In this document: positions 26,716-35,193 of the stretch, piece after piece | Layout: each line of letters starts with the position of its first letter | How positions within the stretch are numbered: the stretch's first letter is position 1 | DNA from: Clostridia bacterium | GTDB lineage: Bacteria; Bacillota; Clostridia; TANB77; CAG-508 | Length of the DNA: 64,000 nucleotides | Assembly: GCA_017512025.1 (NCBI GenBank) | Contig: JAFWHH010000012.1 | Coordinates: 1 to 64,000, forward strand | Direction of reading: 5' to 3' | Notes under the pieces: generated by a model | What the model was told of the DNA's origin: nothing | Database searches by the model: none | What the model saw: the letters and a program-made list of their open reading frames with translations, nothing else | Translations under genes and position numbers: made by a program

Positions 26716-27738
26716 TTGACTATTGCTGAGCTAGAGAAGACCATTAAAGAGAATAATTTATCAAGCATATATCTTTTATATGGAAAAGAAACATTCTTAT
26801 TAGAAACAAATCTAAAAAGAATAAAAAAGTGTTTTGGTGAATTAAAAGAAGGTCTTAACTACATCAAGCTTGAAAATGCTAGCTCAGATAATATAATAGT
26901 CGAATTACAAACACCTCCTTTTGGTTTCGAAAAAAAGTTAATTATTGTAAAAGATTCGGAGCTTTTTAAGAAACAAGGTAAAAAGAAAAGTACAAATATT
27001 TCTGATGAAATTGATAAACTTGTTCAATTTTTAGATGACGATTTTGATAGTGTAAAAGATCAAAATATTATTATTTTTATTGAAGAAGAAGTGGATAAGA
27101 ATGCTTTATATAAAGAGATAGATAAGATAGGTGTTGTATGTGGATTTGAGCCAGAGAAACCACAAGATATAGCTAAAAGAATGAAGTTTATCTGTAATAG
27201 TTACCATGTAAATATTGATGGACCAACGCTTGGCTTCTTTATTGAAGAGTGTGGAACAGATTTACAGGATTTAATAAATGAAATACGAAAGCTTATCGAA
27301 TATGCTGGTAAAGATGGTACGATAACCAAGGAAGATATTGATGCTCTTTGTATAAAGAAATTTGAAAGTGTAATCTTTGATTTAACTGACAGCTTGGGAC
27401 AAAAGAATGTAAAGAAAGCTTTAGAAGTTTTAAAAGGTTTAATATATGCAAAAGAGCCAATACAAAAAATATTGGTTACACTATACAATCATTTTAAGAA
27501 ATTATACATTGTAAAGTTATGTGAAAAATATAAAGAAGATGTGTTAGCTAATTTAAATTTAAAACCAAATCAAACATTCTTAGTATCAAAATATAAAAGA
27601 CAAGCGGGATACTTTACAGAAGACGATTTAAGAATGATTGTAATAGAGCTTATTAATTTAGATGAAAGTTATAAAATGGGAAATAGTGATTTAAATATTG
27701 GTTTAGAAACAATTTTATGCAGATATTGTAGTAAATAA
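26716..27738 (+). CDS. holA: DNA polymerase III delta subunit
   Basis: HolA is the clamp-loader subunit that opens the beta clamp. The 340-residue protein starts at TTG 26716, with AAGGAGGA nine bases before it; no nearby ATG is better placed. It has the family opening SIYLLYGKETFLLE, the central ATPase-like fold lacking a P-loop, and the C-terminal collar domain. In many Clostridia rpsT and gpr follow; here gpr follows but no rpsT is seen. Confidence 0.9.
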   Translation: MTIAELEKTIKENNLSSIYLLYGKETFLLETNLKRIKKCFGELKEGLNYIKLENASSDNIIVELQTPPFGFEKKLIIVKDSELFKKQGKKKSTNISDEIDKLVQFLDDDFDSVKDQNIIIFIEEEVDKNALYKEIDKIGVVCGFEPEKPQDIAKRMKFICNSYHVNIDGPTLGFFIEECGTDLQDLINEIRKLIEYAGKDGTITKEDIDALCIKKFESVIFDLTDSLGQKNVKKALEVLKGLIYAKEPIQKILVTLYNHFKKLYIVKLCEKYKEDVLANLNLKPNQTFLVSKYKRQAGYFTEDDLRMIVIELINLDESYKMGNSDLNIGLETILCRYCSK

Positions 27739-27786
27739 TTATTAAAAAAGAAAATAGTATTTGTTAATAAAGTAAATAAAAAGATA

Positions 27787-27817
27787 AAAATCTCAAATAA
27801 TATATTTGAGATTTTTG
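27787..27817 (+). terminator. Terminator after holA
   Basis: AAATCTCAAATA pairs with TATTTGAGATTT around AT, followed by TT(G). Confidence 0.85.
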
Positions 27818-27858
27818 TGCTCTTAAGTAGAAAAATATATAGAGCAAAAGGAGTATAT

Positions 27859-28797
27859 ATGTATAATTTTAGAACTGATATGGCAGATGAAAGATATGAC
27901 ATATTTAAAGCTTCATGTGATGAGAATGAAGACGTTCCAGGCATTTTTTCATGCCAAAAGAAAATGAATAATCAAATTAATGAATGTATAGTAGACGTTT
28001 GTACTAAGGAGGGAGAAAAAACAATTGGCAAGCCAATTGGAAAGTATGTCACATTTGATTTAAAAGATCTAAAGTATGCGGATGATAATGAAATAGAGGA
28101 ATCTGCAAAGATAATAGCTACTGAACTTAAAGCAATTATTGATGATAAACTTAACTATGGAAAAGATATATTAGTAGTTGGTCTTGGTAATCAGTATGTA
28201 ACACCAGATTCACTAGGTCCCAAAGTAGTTTCTGAAATAGAAATCACAAGACATTTAAAAAAATATGCACCAGAATATGTGTGTGAAGGAGCCAAGACGA
28301 TAAGTGCAATTGCACCTGGAGTACTTGGAACAACAGGAATTGAAACATATGAAATTATAAAAGGCATTGTTCAAAATATAAAGCCAGATTTAGTAATTGC
28401 AATAGATAGTTTAGCTTCAAAAAGTATCAAGAGAATAAGTACTTCAGTACAAATATGTAATACAGGAATAACACCAGGAGGTGGAGTTGAGAATAAAAGA
28501 AAAGAGTTGACGTTCAATAGTCTTGGAATACCGGTTATTTCTATTGGAGTACCGATGGTGGTTGATTTAGCTACAATTACAGATGAATGTTTGAATGTAT
28601 TAGTTGGAAAGATTGAAGAAGAATCAAATGAAAGTAAAACTGTACAAGAAATAAAGAATAGTTGTTGCTACGACAAAATAAAGTCTGCATTGATTCCAAC
28701 GGATTACAATATGATTGTTACACCAAAAGAGATAGATGATTTGGTCGAAAATATGAAAAACATAGTTTCCAAAAGTATTAACTATGCATTGGAATAA
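27859..28797 (+). CDS. gpr: Germination protease (spore protease GPR)
   Basis: GPR degrades small acid-soluble spore proteins during germination (peptidase family A25). The start ATG 27859 follows AAAGGAG. The 312-residue protein has FRTDMADE near the N-terminus, VVGLGNQYVTPDSLGP, SAIAPGVLGTTGIET, AIDSLASKSI and TGITPGGGVENKR, all family signatures. Its presence is the best evidence that the organism forms spores. Confidence 0.96.
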   Translation: MYNFRTDMADERYDIFKASCDENEDVPGIFSCQKKMNNQINECIVDVCTKEGEKTIGKPIGKYVTFDLKDLKYADDNEIEESAKIIATELKAIIDDKLNYGKDILVVGLGNQYVTPDSLGPKVVSEIEITRHLKKYAPEYVCEGAKTISAIAPGVLGTTGIETYEIIKGIVQNIKPDLVIAIDSLASKSIKRISTSVQICNTGITPGGGVENKRKELTFNSLGIPVISIGVPMVVDLATITDECLNVLVGKIEEESNESKTVQEIKNSCCYDKIKSALIPTDYNMIVTPKEIDDLVENMKNIVSKSINYALE

Positions 28798-28803
28798 CCG
28801 GGA

Positions 28804-28832
28804 TAAGAGCTCTAAAAAGGGGCTCTTTTTTC
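28804..28832 (+). terminator. Terminator after gpr
   Basis: AAGAGC pairs with GCTCTT across an A-rich loop, followed by TTTT. Confidence 0.78.
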
Positions 28833-28844
28833 ATACTTAAAATA

Positions 28845-28873
28845 TTGTTTTTTGCGGTCCATTATTATATAAT
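28845..28873 (+). promoter_or_regulatory. Promoter of the ABC exporter unit
   Basis: TTGTTT and TATAAT are 17 bases apart, about 41 nt before the next start codon. Confidence 0.65.
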
Positions 28874-28913
28874 GACTTAGGTTTTTAATAAAGCTTAAGA
28901 AGGGAGAATCGAG

Positions 28914-29522
28914 ATGAAAATACTTAAAAAAATCAATTTAGGACTTGTATTAACTATAATTGTAGTATTAGCTGTTGTTATATACTCAATTAATGTAGAG
29001 GGACAAAGAAAGAGCTCTAAGGAAGAAATAAGAAAAAGCTGTGAGGAATATATAGATTTAGTAGATAAATATGCTGTATTGCCAGAAAGTGCACAAGTAT
29101 TTGGTGAGGATGTAAAAAAAGTTAATCTAGATGATCATTTTGCAGAAATGGAAGGAAAGCTAAAAGAAGTAATGATTAGTGATTCTGCTGCTTCTATAGA
29201 AAATTCTATATTATCTGATTATGTTCAAAGAGATTTATTGAATACAACAACATTTGTAACAAGCTATGATAAACAAATAGTAAAGATTAAATCATATAAT
29301 TTTGATGGTAATCAAGTTACAGTATCATTTGAAGCAAAAATAAATATTAAACAAAAATATATGGATGTAAATACGGAAACTGGAGAAAGCAAGGAAAGAG
29401 TTAAAGAAGATACTATAGAAGGTATCAGAGATACAATTACTCTTGAGAAAAAAGATGGTAAGTGGAAAGTTGTATATTCTGACTTAAACTTTGGTGATTC
29501 AGAATTAAGCAATGCTATGTAG
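28914..29522 (+). CDS. Membrane-anchored protein preceding an ABC exporter
   Basis: The 202-residue protein has one N-terminal membrane helix (about 8-28), a helical region and a C-terminal beta domain ending GKWKVVYSDLNFGD. That pattern resembles NTF2-like or lipoprotein-type accessory domains. It is joined to the ABC ATPase by a 12-bp gap, so it may be an accessory protein of the exporter. Function otherwise unknown. Confidence 0.68.
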   Translation: MKILKKINLGLVLTIIVVLAVVIYSINVEGQRKSSKEEIRKSCEEYIDLVDKYAVLPESAQVFGEDVKKVNLDDHFAEMEGKLKEVMISDSAASIENSILSDYVQRDLLNTTTFVTSYDKQIVKIKSYNFDGNQVTVSFEAKINIKQKYMDVNTETGESKERVKEDTIEGIRDTITLEKKDGKWKVVYSDLNFGDSELSNAM

Positions 29523-29534
29523 GAGGTAAGAAAT

Positions 29535-30458
29535 TTGAGCGACGCAATTTTAGAGATTAAAAATGTAAGTAAATATTTTGGTAAAGCAAAAGTTGTTGAT
29601 AATCTAAGCTTCAAAGTTAAAGCTGGAGAAATATTAGGTTTCTTAGGTCCTAACGGAGCAGGAAAAACAACTACAATAAAGATGATTTTAGGATTACTTT
29701 CAATTGATGAAGGTACTATAACAATTAACGGATATGATGTTAAAAAAGACTTCGAAAAAGCCATGGAATATATCGGAGGTATAGTTGAAAACCCAGATTT
29801 ATATGGATATATGACAGCTGTTGAGAACTTGAAGTTATATGCAAAATTAAGAGGAATTGAGTACGGGGAAGTATATAAAATACTTGAAAAAGTTGGATTA
29901 GAGAAGAGCATGAATCAAAAAATATCTAAGTTTTCTTTAGGAATGAAACAAAGAGCAGGTCTTGCACTTTCACTTCTTCATTCTCCAAAGATATTGATAT
30001 TAGATGAACCAACAAACGGATTAGATCCAGTTGGAATTAAGGATTTAAGAGATATATTAAAAAGCCTAGCTAAAAATAATAATATTGCTGTTCTTGTTTC
30101 TTCACATATATTAAGTGAAATGGAACTTATGTGTGATAGAGTTGTTGTTATTAATGAAGGTAAGTTTATTAAGGCACAAGAAATTGGTGAAAAGAGCGAA
30201 TCAGCTGATATTGAAAAGAAATATGAAATAAAGACTAAAGCTGTTGAAAAGGCTCAATCTGTACTAAAAGAGAAATTAAACAAAGAAGGAATTGTTATAG
30301 ATGGAAAGTTATATCTAAATATTAAACCATCTGAGGTTTCTACAGTTGTTAAAACTTTTGTATATGAGGATATTGATATTGAAGGCGTTAATGAATGTGA
30401 AAATACTCTAGAGAATATATTCTTTGATGTTACAAGGGAGGGAAAAGGAAATGAGTAA
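29535..30458 (+). CDS. ABC exporter ATP-binding protein
   Basis: The start is TTG 29535, nine bases after TAGGAGGT. The 307-residue ATPase has Walker A GPNGAGKTT, signature FSLGMKQR, Walker B ILILDEPTNGLDP and a switch His in VSSHIL. A C-terminal extension of about 90 residues resembles the bacitracin/lantibiotic exporter class (BcrA-like). Its stop overlaps the permease start by 8 bp, which indicates coupled translation. Confidence 0.9.
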   Translation: MSDAILEIKNVSKYFGKAKVVDNLSFKVKAGEILGFLGPNGAGKTTTIKMILGLLSIDEGTITINGYDVKKDFEKAMEYIGGIVENPDLYGYMTAVENLKLYAKLRGIEYGEVYKILEKVGLEKSMNQKISKFSLGMKQRAGLALSLLHSPKILILDEPTNGLDPVGIKDLRDILKSLAKNNNIAVLVSSHILSEMELMCDRVVVINEGKFIKAQEIGEKSESADIEKKYEIKTKAVEKAQSVLKEKLNKEGIVIDGKLYLNIKPSEVSTVVKTFVYEDIDIEGVNECENTLENIFFDVTREGKGNE

Positions 30459-31947
30459 ATTTTTAAAACTATGTAGCTGCGAATATACAAAAGTTGTAAA
30501 GAAAAAATCAACAAAAATAATGTTTATTATTCTTATTCTTTCTATGCTTGCATCAGTTGGTTTAACAACACTTACAAAGAAGGTAACTGATTTTGCAGAT
30601 GAAGAAATGGCAAATGAAGACTATAAAACAGCTTTACAAACTGAAATAGATACTTTAAAGCATGAGTTAACTGAAAATACATCACTTGATGAAGCATCTA
30701 AAAATGAGTTAAAAGCAAGAATAGATGTAAATCAATTTGGACTTGATAACGAGATAAATTCACGTGTTTCATATTGGAAATCGGATGTATTATATACAGA
30801 AGTATTTGCAAGCAAGATGAACGTATATAATTATCAAGCTTTAGAACAAGAAAATGAAGCTAAGAAAGAGCAAGAAAAAGCAGATAAGCTATGTGAGATT
30901 ATTAAGAATAATGATTTTGCAGGATATATTAATTATCAAAGAGCGTATCAAAAGAGCTTATTTGATGCAGGGGTATTAAAGCAGGAAGAGTACGATGCTC
31001 AAATTTATTTCTTAGATTTAGTTGAAAAGTATGAAATTGGAAAAGAATATAACAAAGACGATGCTTGGAAAACAAGTATGTATTACGAAATTCAATTATT
31101 AAAAGCTAGTATGATTTCTGGAATAGATCAAACAACATTTAAAGCTTTAACAGAGAAAACATACAAAGAAGCAGAAAATAGAATTAAGATAGATGAATAT
31201 AGATTAGAGCATAATCTAGCTCCATATGCAGCTGGTGATGGAACATCATTAGGATCAAATAGAAAAGTATATGATTACATGGCAGGAAGCTTTATACAAT
31301 TTGTTATAACTGTAATGATGGTTATAATAGCTGGTACAAGTATATCAACAGAAATATCAAAAGGAACAATCAAATTCTGGAGCTTCACACCTAATAAGAG
31401 ATGGAAAATACTACTTTCTAAATTAGTTGTATCAATAGTTATTCTAATTGGAATGACAATTATTGCATCATTAATCTCAACATTAGTTGGAAACATTTTC
31501 TTTGGTGCTAAGAATGCACAAGGATATTTATATGTATCAAATGGTAATGTACATGAGATTAACTATGTATTATTCTCAATTTTATACAATTTAGTTGGAG
31601 CAATAGAGATATTTGTATTTATGGTCTTAGCATTAATGTTGTCAACAGTAGCAAGGAATTCAGCAGTTGCTGTTGGTATAAGTATTGCAACATATTTAGG
31701 TGGAGCAACAATAATGCAAATAATAAATCTACTTGTAAAAGTTGATTGGATTAAATTTATACCATTTAATAACTTATCATTACAAAGCAGAATATTTACA
31801 GGAGACGTATCATATAGTGCTTCTTCAATGATATCTGGATTAACAGGTAACATATCAGTTGGATTTTCACTAGCAGTACTTGGTGTGTGTGTATTCTTAA
31901 TGATAGTTACAATGTTTGATAGCTTTAGAAAAAGAGATATAGTTTAA
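30451..31947 (+). CDS. ABC exporter permease (ABC-2 type)
   Basis: The start is ATG 30451, which has GGGAGGG nearby. The 498-residue protein has one N-terminal membrane helix and a large external helical region (about 45-270) rich in Glu and Lys. Five or so C-terminal membrane helices follow, with the motif GTSISTEISKGTIKFWSFTP typical of ABC-2 permeases. The exported substrate is unknown; bacteriocin or antibiotic export is a family-based guess. Confidence 0.87.
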   Translation: MSKFLKLCSCEYTKVVKKKSTKIMFIILILSMLASVGLTTLTKKVTDFADEEMANEDYKTALQTEIDTLKHELTENTSLDEASKNELKARIDVNQFGLDNEINSRVSYWKSDVLYTEVFASKMNVYNYQALEQENEAKKEQEKADKLCEIIKNNDFAGYINYQRAYQKSLFDAGVLKQEEYDAQIYFLDLVEKYEIGKEYNKDDAWKTSMYYEIQLLKASMISGIDQTTFKALTEKTYKEAENRIKIDEYRLEHNLAPYAAGDGTSLGSNRKVYDYMAGSFIQFVITVMMVIIAGTSISTEISKGTIKFWSFTPNKRWKILLSKLVVSIVILIGMTIIASLISTLVGNIFFGAKNAQGYLYVSNGNVHEINYVLFSILYNLVGAIEIFVFMVLALMLSTVARNSAVAVGISIATYLGGATIMQIINLLVKVDWIKFIPFNNLSLQSRIFTGDVSYSASSMISGLTGNISVGFSLAVLGVCVFLMIVTMFDSFRKRDIV

Positions 31948-31962
31948 TAATAAAAAAGATAA

Positions 31963-31993
31963 AAAGAGCGTATATAAAAAACGCTCTTTTTTT
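31963..31993 (+). terminator. Terminator of the ABC exporter unit
   Basis: AAAGAGCGT pairs with ACGCTCTTT, followed by T-residues. Confidence 0.88.
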
Positions 31994-32048
31994 GTCAGCA
32001 CGAACCTACGGAAACCAGTAATTACGCGGATTGTAGCCAATAGTCAAA
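31994..32048 (+). other. G+C-richer intergenic remnant
   Basis: About 55 bases between a terminator and the next promoter stand out as richer in G and C (for example CACGAACCTACGGAAACC) than other intergenic DNA here. No ORF or hairpin with a T-tail is seen. The composition resembles that of the single-gene cassettes, so it may be a scar of one. Confidence 0.3.
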
Positions 32049-32077
32049 TTGACATAATATACTATAAATGTTATAAT
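32049..32077 (+). promoter_or_regulatory. Promoter of the sigma-4/alpha-CTD hybrid gene
   Basis: A perfect TTGACA (32049-32054) and TATAAT (32072-32077) are 17 bases apart. The segment is nearly the same as the cassette C promoter. Confidence 0.85.
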
Positions 32078-32111
32078 ATATAGGTATAATTAAGAGAAGG
32101 GGGATGTTTGT

Positions 32112-33743
32112 ATGGGCGAAATAAGAGGGACTATGGATGATGCTATAAATAGACTAGTAACTTTTTGCACAAAATATCCTAAAATTTGGCGTAGTAGAGC
32201 AACTGTTCAATTTATAATTAAAGATATTATACCAGATGAAAACGAGAGGGCTCTCGTTCTTGAGGAGCTTGAACAAGCAAAGAAAGATATAGTTTACATC
32301 AATAGAAGAAACTCTTTAGGAAAGGTATCTGAAGAGCAAATGCAAGTTTTGAAAGACGCTGGTGTTATTTGGAATCACGATGAAGTAGATAAAATTGTAG
32401 CTCAATATGAGATTGCATTAAGAAGCGGAAAAGAAGAGCGCTCGCAAGAAGATATTAAACGTGAGACCAATCGATTACGTACTATATTAAGAGAAAAAGA
32501 AGCTCAGTTTGGTAGTATAGATGTTTTTAGAGAAGTTGTTATTGATGCTATTGCTACTAATAATAGCGAAGAGCTTACAGAAGCTGTATTATATGGTGGA
32601 ATTGACTATTTGATAACAAAATTTGATATAAGCCAAGAGGATTATATTACAGACAAAAACTATACAAAGCTGATGTTTGCGTTAGGTTATAAGGATCAAC
32701 TTCGAACGGTGATACTTGATAGCAAGTTTGTTATAGATAACGTATTAAATTATGCTTGTTCAAAAATGGAAGATGGTGAACGTGCGCAAAGTATAATGGT
32801 TATGAGATATGGGTTAGATGGTAATAAACCACAAAGGGTAGAAGATATTGCAGCTGACAAAAATATATCTGTGGCAAGAGTACGACAAATCGAAGATAAA
32901 AATATCTTAAGAATGAGAACGTCAAGAGCTGAAAAATATATAAGTTCATCTATGCTTGAAGGAGAAGCACGTGAAGCATTTATTAGAAAATACTTTGAAC
33001 ACCATGATATATTTACATTTTCTAGCTCAGAAGGATTAACAGAGGAAGTAAGAGAAGCGTTAAAGAAAATATACGAAGAAGGAACAAGAGATAATAGAGA
33101 TGATTTAGCTCTTAGAGAAGAAGGTGTTGAATCCATAAATTCAGGTAATCCAAGTAGTTATGTATTTGATAAAGATACGATTCTTAAAGAACTTGATATA
33201 TTATCACTCAGGGCTTTAAATACTCTAGCAAGAAATGAGGTTTCAACAGTTGGTAAACTTCTACAGTTGACAAAAGAAGATATAAATCGTATTAGATTAA
33301 TTGGTCGTGCATATTCTGATGAAATAATAGCAGTTAAAAGACTTTTAGAAAGATTTAGTCTTAAACCAGGAAAAAGCGATATCGAATTAACTGATGATAT
33401 TTTTGAGGTATTAAATTTTCCGAGTAATACAGAGGAAATAATAGCTGAGCATGTAAAACCATCATATAAAGATGAAGGAATACCTTTTTCGGTAGCTGAC
33501 TTTATTATGATGTCTGACGATGAGATTTCTGAAATGAGCGGTGGAACAAAGAAATTAAATCAAATAAGATTAATAAGAGATAAGCTAAGAGGTCATTTTA
33601 GAGACCTAGATGTTGATAAAATAGAAGAGAGCTCACATGAGAAGTTAGTTCAAATAATTCTTATGAAGCAACAAACAATTGCAGATCAAGAAGAGGAAAT
33701 AGATGCATTAATGAAACAGCAAGATACTCAAACAAGAGATTAG
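32112..33743 (+). CDS. Hybrid regulator: sigma-70 region 4 plus RNA polymerase alpha CTD
   Basis: This 543-residue protein has an N-terminal helical part (about 1-215). A sigma region 4-like helix-turn-helix follows (about 218-270, MRYGLDG...VEDIAADKNISVARVRQIE). Next is a domain closely matching the alpha C-terminal domain (about 357-418, LDILSLRALNTLARNEVS...IRLIGRAYSDEI), then a second helix-hairpin-helix-like segment (about 455-495) and a coiled coil. No region 2 (core-binding/-10 melting) is visible, so it is not a complete sigma factor. It probably contacts promoters or polymerase as a co-regulator. A 54-residue coiled protein follows in the same unit. Confidence 0.8.
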   Translation: MGEIRGTMDDAINRLVTFCTKYPKIWRSRATVQFIIKDIIPDENERALVLEELEQAKKDIVYINRRNSLGKVSEEQMQVLKDAGVIWNHDEVDKIVAQYEIALRSGKEERSQEDIKRETNRLRTILREKEAQFGSIDVFREVVIDAIATNNSEELTEAVLYGGIDYLITKFDISQEDYITDKNYTKLMFALGYKDQLRTVILDSKFVIDNVLNYACSKMEDGERAQSIMVMRYGLDGNKPQRVEDIAADKNISVARVRQIEDKNILRMRTSRAEKYISSSMLEGEAREAFIRKYFEHHDIFTFSSSEGLTEEVREALKKIYEEGTRDNRDDLALREEGVESINSGNPSSYVFDKDTILKELDILSLRALNTLARNEVSTVGKLLQLTKEDINRIRLIGRAYSDEIIAVKRLLERFSLKPGKSDIELTDDIFEVLNFPSNTEEIIAEHVKPSYKDEGIPFSVADFIMMSDDEISEMSGGTKKLNQIRLIRDKLRGHFRDLDVDKIEESSHEKLVQIILMKQQTIADQEEEIDALMKQQDTQTRD

Positions 33744-33761
33744 GTAAAGGAGGGCATGAAA

Positions 33762-33926
33762 ATGAATAGTAATATCGTAGAAAAAAGCAATTTTCTAAAA
33801 GAAATAGATGGCAACGAAAAATTACTAAGATTATTGTCTTCCGATAGATTAAGAAAACTAAAAGCTTACTATGATGACATCATTGAAAAGAATAATGAAA
33901 CAATAAGAAGACTAAAAAATAGCTAA
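33762..33926 (+). CDS. 54-residue helical protein after the hybrid regulator
   Basis: ATG 33762 lies eight bases after AAAGGAGGG; an ATG at 33756 is too close to that site. The product is 54 residues, Lys/Asn/Glu-rich, and predicted to be one or two helices, ending RRLKNS. It lies 18 bp after the hybrid regulator and before a terminator, so it is co-transcribed and could be a partner or anti-factor. No family is recognised. Confidence 0.65.
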   Translation: MNSNIVEKSNFLKEIDGNEKLLRLLSSDRLRKLKAYYDDIIEKNNETIRRLKNS

Positions 33927-33942
33927 TAATATTAATAAAGAA

Positions 33943-33979
33943 GGGCAACATAAATTAATTATGATGTTGCTCTTTTTTT
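33943..33979 (+). terminator. Terminator after the 54-residue gene
   Basis: GGGCAACA pairs with TGTTGCTC around an A/T loop, followed by a T-run. Confidence 0.85.
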
Positions 33980-33994
33980 ATCCGAAAGGTCTAC

Positions 33995-34101
33995 TTGACA
34001 TAATTGGAAAGCGTGATATAATAGTGCACAAGGTATTTTATATACCATTGACATGAATATAGTGACAGAAAACCAAATCTATATGAAAGGAGGACGTCAC
34101 T
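33995..34101 (+). promoter_or_regulatory. Cassette F promoter and leader with SD in a hairpin loop
   Basis: TTGACA (33995-34000) and TATAAT (34017-34022) are 16 bases apart, with TGA before the -10. GGTAT / ATACC forms a first hairpin. ATAGTGAC (34059-34066) then pairs perfectly with GTCACTAT (34096-34103). The second arm includes the first two bases of the start codon, and the loop holds AAAGGAGG. Confidence 0.7.
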
Positions 34102-34419
34102 ATGGGAGCACCTTGGGGAGATCATCTGCTGTCTGCTCACGAGATAACCAGAAGGATGAAAGAAGAGCGGAGACAGTACGAAGCCATGCAGCAGCGCTGG
34201 GCCGCTGAAGATGCAGCTAAGGAAGCTGAGAAACGCAGAGAGCGCGAAGCTGAGATTCGGAAGCAGGAAGCGGAAGCTGCAAAGGCTAAAGCAGAGGCTG
34301 AAAAGGCCGCTGCAGAAGCAAGAAAAGCTGAAGCAGATGCCCGAATTGCCGAGGCTTGGGCCAAGTACGAAGAAGTTCGTGCTCGAAAGGCTCAGACCAG
34401 CAATCAACCCGACAAATGA
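34102..34419 (+). CDS. Ala/Glu/Lys-rich coiled-coil protein (cassette F)
   Basis: The 105-residue product is almost wholly a charged helix. After about 20 residues it runs through repeated A-E-A / K-A-E patterns to about residue 95, like TolA-type or stalk coiled coils. No signal peptide is present. The cassette has its own promoter and terminator. Composition is about half G+C (32 of 60 at 34141-34200), far above neighbours, although the Ala-rich coding partly explains that. No homologous function can be named. Confidence 0.68.
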   Translation: MGAPWGDHLLSAHEITRRMKEERRQYEAMQQRWAAEDAAKEAEKRREREAEIRKQEAEAAKAKAEAEKAAAEARKAEADARIAEAWAKYEEVRARKAQTSNQPDK

Positions 34420-34429
34420 TCCACAGGTA

Positions 34430-34471
34430 GGAGGAGTAACAACAATGTTGTTTGCTCCTCCATTTCTTTTT
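34430..34471 (+). terminator. Terminator of cassette F
   Basis: GGAGGAG plus AACAAC pair with GTTGTT plus CTCCTCC, followed by ATTTCTTTTT. Confidence 0.85.
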
Positions 34472-34472
34472 A

Positions 34473-34501
34473 TTGAAAAATTAAGATTTACAAGTTATAA
34501 T
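34473..34501 (+). promoter_or_regulatory. Promoter of the SprT-like gene
   Basis: TTGAAA and TATAAT are 17 bases apart, starting right after the cassette F terminator. Confidence 0.75.
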
Positions 34502-34524
34502 GAGATAAATTTAGGAGGAATCTC

Positions 34525-35112
34525 ATGGAACTAAAACTTCAAAGATTATATAACGAATGTAAAAATGAGTTATATGGTATAGGAATAGATTTAAATAACG
34601 AATTAATTGGTGATATCTCTATTGGAATTGGAAAACGTAATTGTAAAAGATATGGCTGCTGCAAACAAGAAAATCCTGTTAAGGAGACTAAGTATATTGA
34701 ACGTGTTGGTCGTAACAGATATATTAGATATGAAAGATATAGAAGCCACAAAATAGAGGTAAGTAAGTGGGTTATGGATTTAAATGAGGATATTATTAAA
34801 AATACTATCTTACATGAAATAATTCATTGTTTTCCAAATTGTAGCAATCATGGGGAGCATTTTAAAAAGTACGCAAAGTACATAAATACAAAGCTTGGAT
34901 ACGATATTGCAAGAGTTGGAAATAGAAAAGAAGATTTACTTGCAAGTAACATAGAAAGTGTAGCCGAAAAATACAATTATAAAGTAGAATGTATGACTTG
35001 TGGATATAGCTTTTTTAGGAAGAGACTTAATTGTAATTTTTCAAGAAATTATAGATGTGGAAAGTGCGGTGGAAGGCTGCAAACGGAGAAAGGAATTTTT
35101 TATAAAAATTAA
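34525..35112 (+). CDS. SprT-like zinc metalloprotease-fold protein
   Basis: The 195-residue protein contains HEIIHCFPNCSNHGEHF, the HExxH zinc site with a third His, placed as in SprT/SprTN proteins. A C-terminal zinc ribbon follows (CMTCG ... CGKCGG). An extra Cys pair (YGCCKQ) sits near residue 48. In eukaryotes the family repairs DNA-protein crosslinks; the bacterial role is not settled. Ribosome site TAGGAGG. Confidence 0.82.
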   Translation: MELKLQRLYNECKNELYGIGIDLNNELIGDISIGIGKRNCKRYGCCKQENPVKETKYIERVGRNRYIRYERYRSHKIEVSKWVMDLNEDIIKNTILHEIIHCFPNCSNHGEHFKKYAKYINTKLGYDIARVGNRKEDLLASNIESVAEKYNYKVECMTCGYSFFRKRLNCNFSRNYRCGKCGGRLQTEKGIFYKN

Positions 35113-35133
35113 GGAAAATATGCATTGTTAACC

Positions 35134-35180
35134 TTGACAAACAATCTAAGATATTATAAAATGTTAACCGTAGTTAACAT
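35134..35180 (+). promoter_or_regulatory. suf operon promoter with palindromic operator
   Basis: TTGACA (35134-35139) and TAAAAT (35157-35162) are 17 bases apart. The palindrome ATGTTAAC-CGTA-GTTAACAT (35161-35180) overlaps the -10 and start region. A third GTTAAC copy lies just upstream of the -35. The operator is most simply read as a site for the regulator encoded next (autoregulation). Confidence 0.75.
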
Positions 35181-35193
35181 TAAGGAGATTATT

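Noticed and set aside
27739..27858. rpsT between holA and gpr
   Set aside because: The interval is only 120 bases and holds a terminator; no ribosomal protein frame is present.
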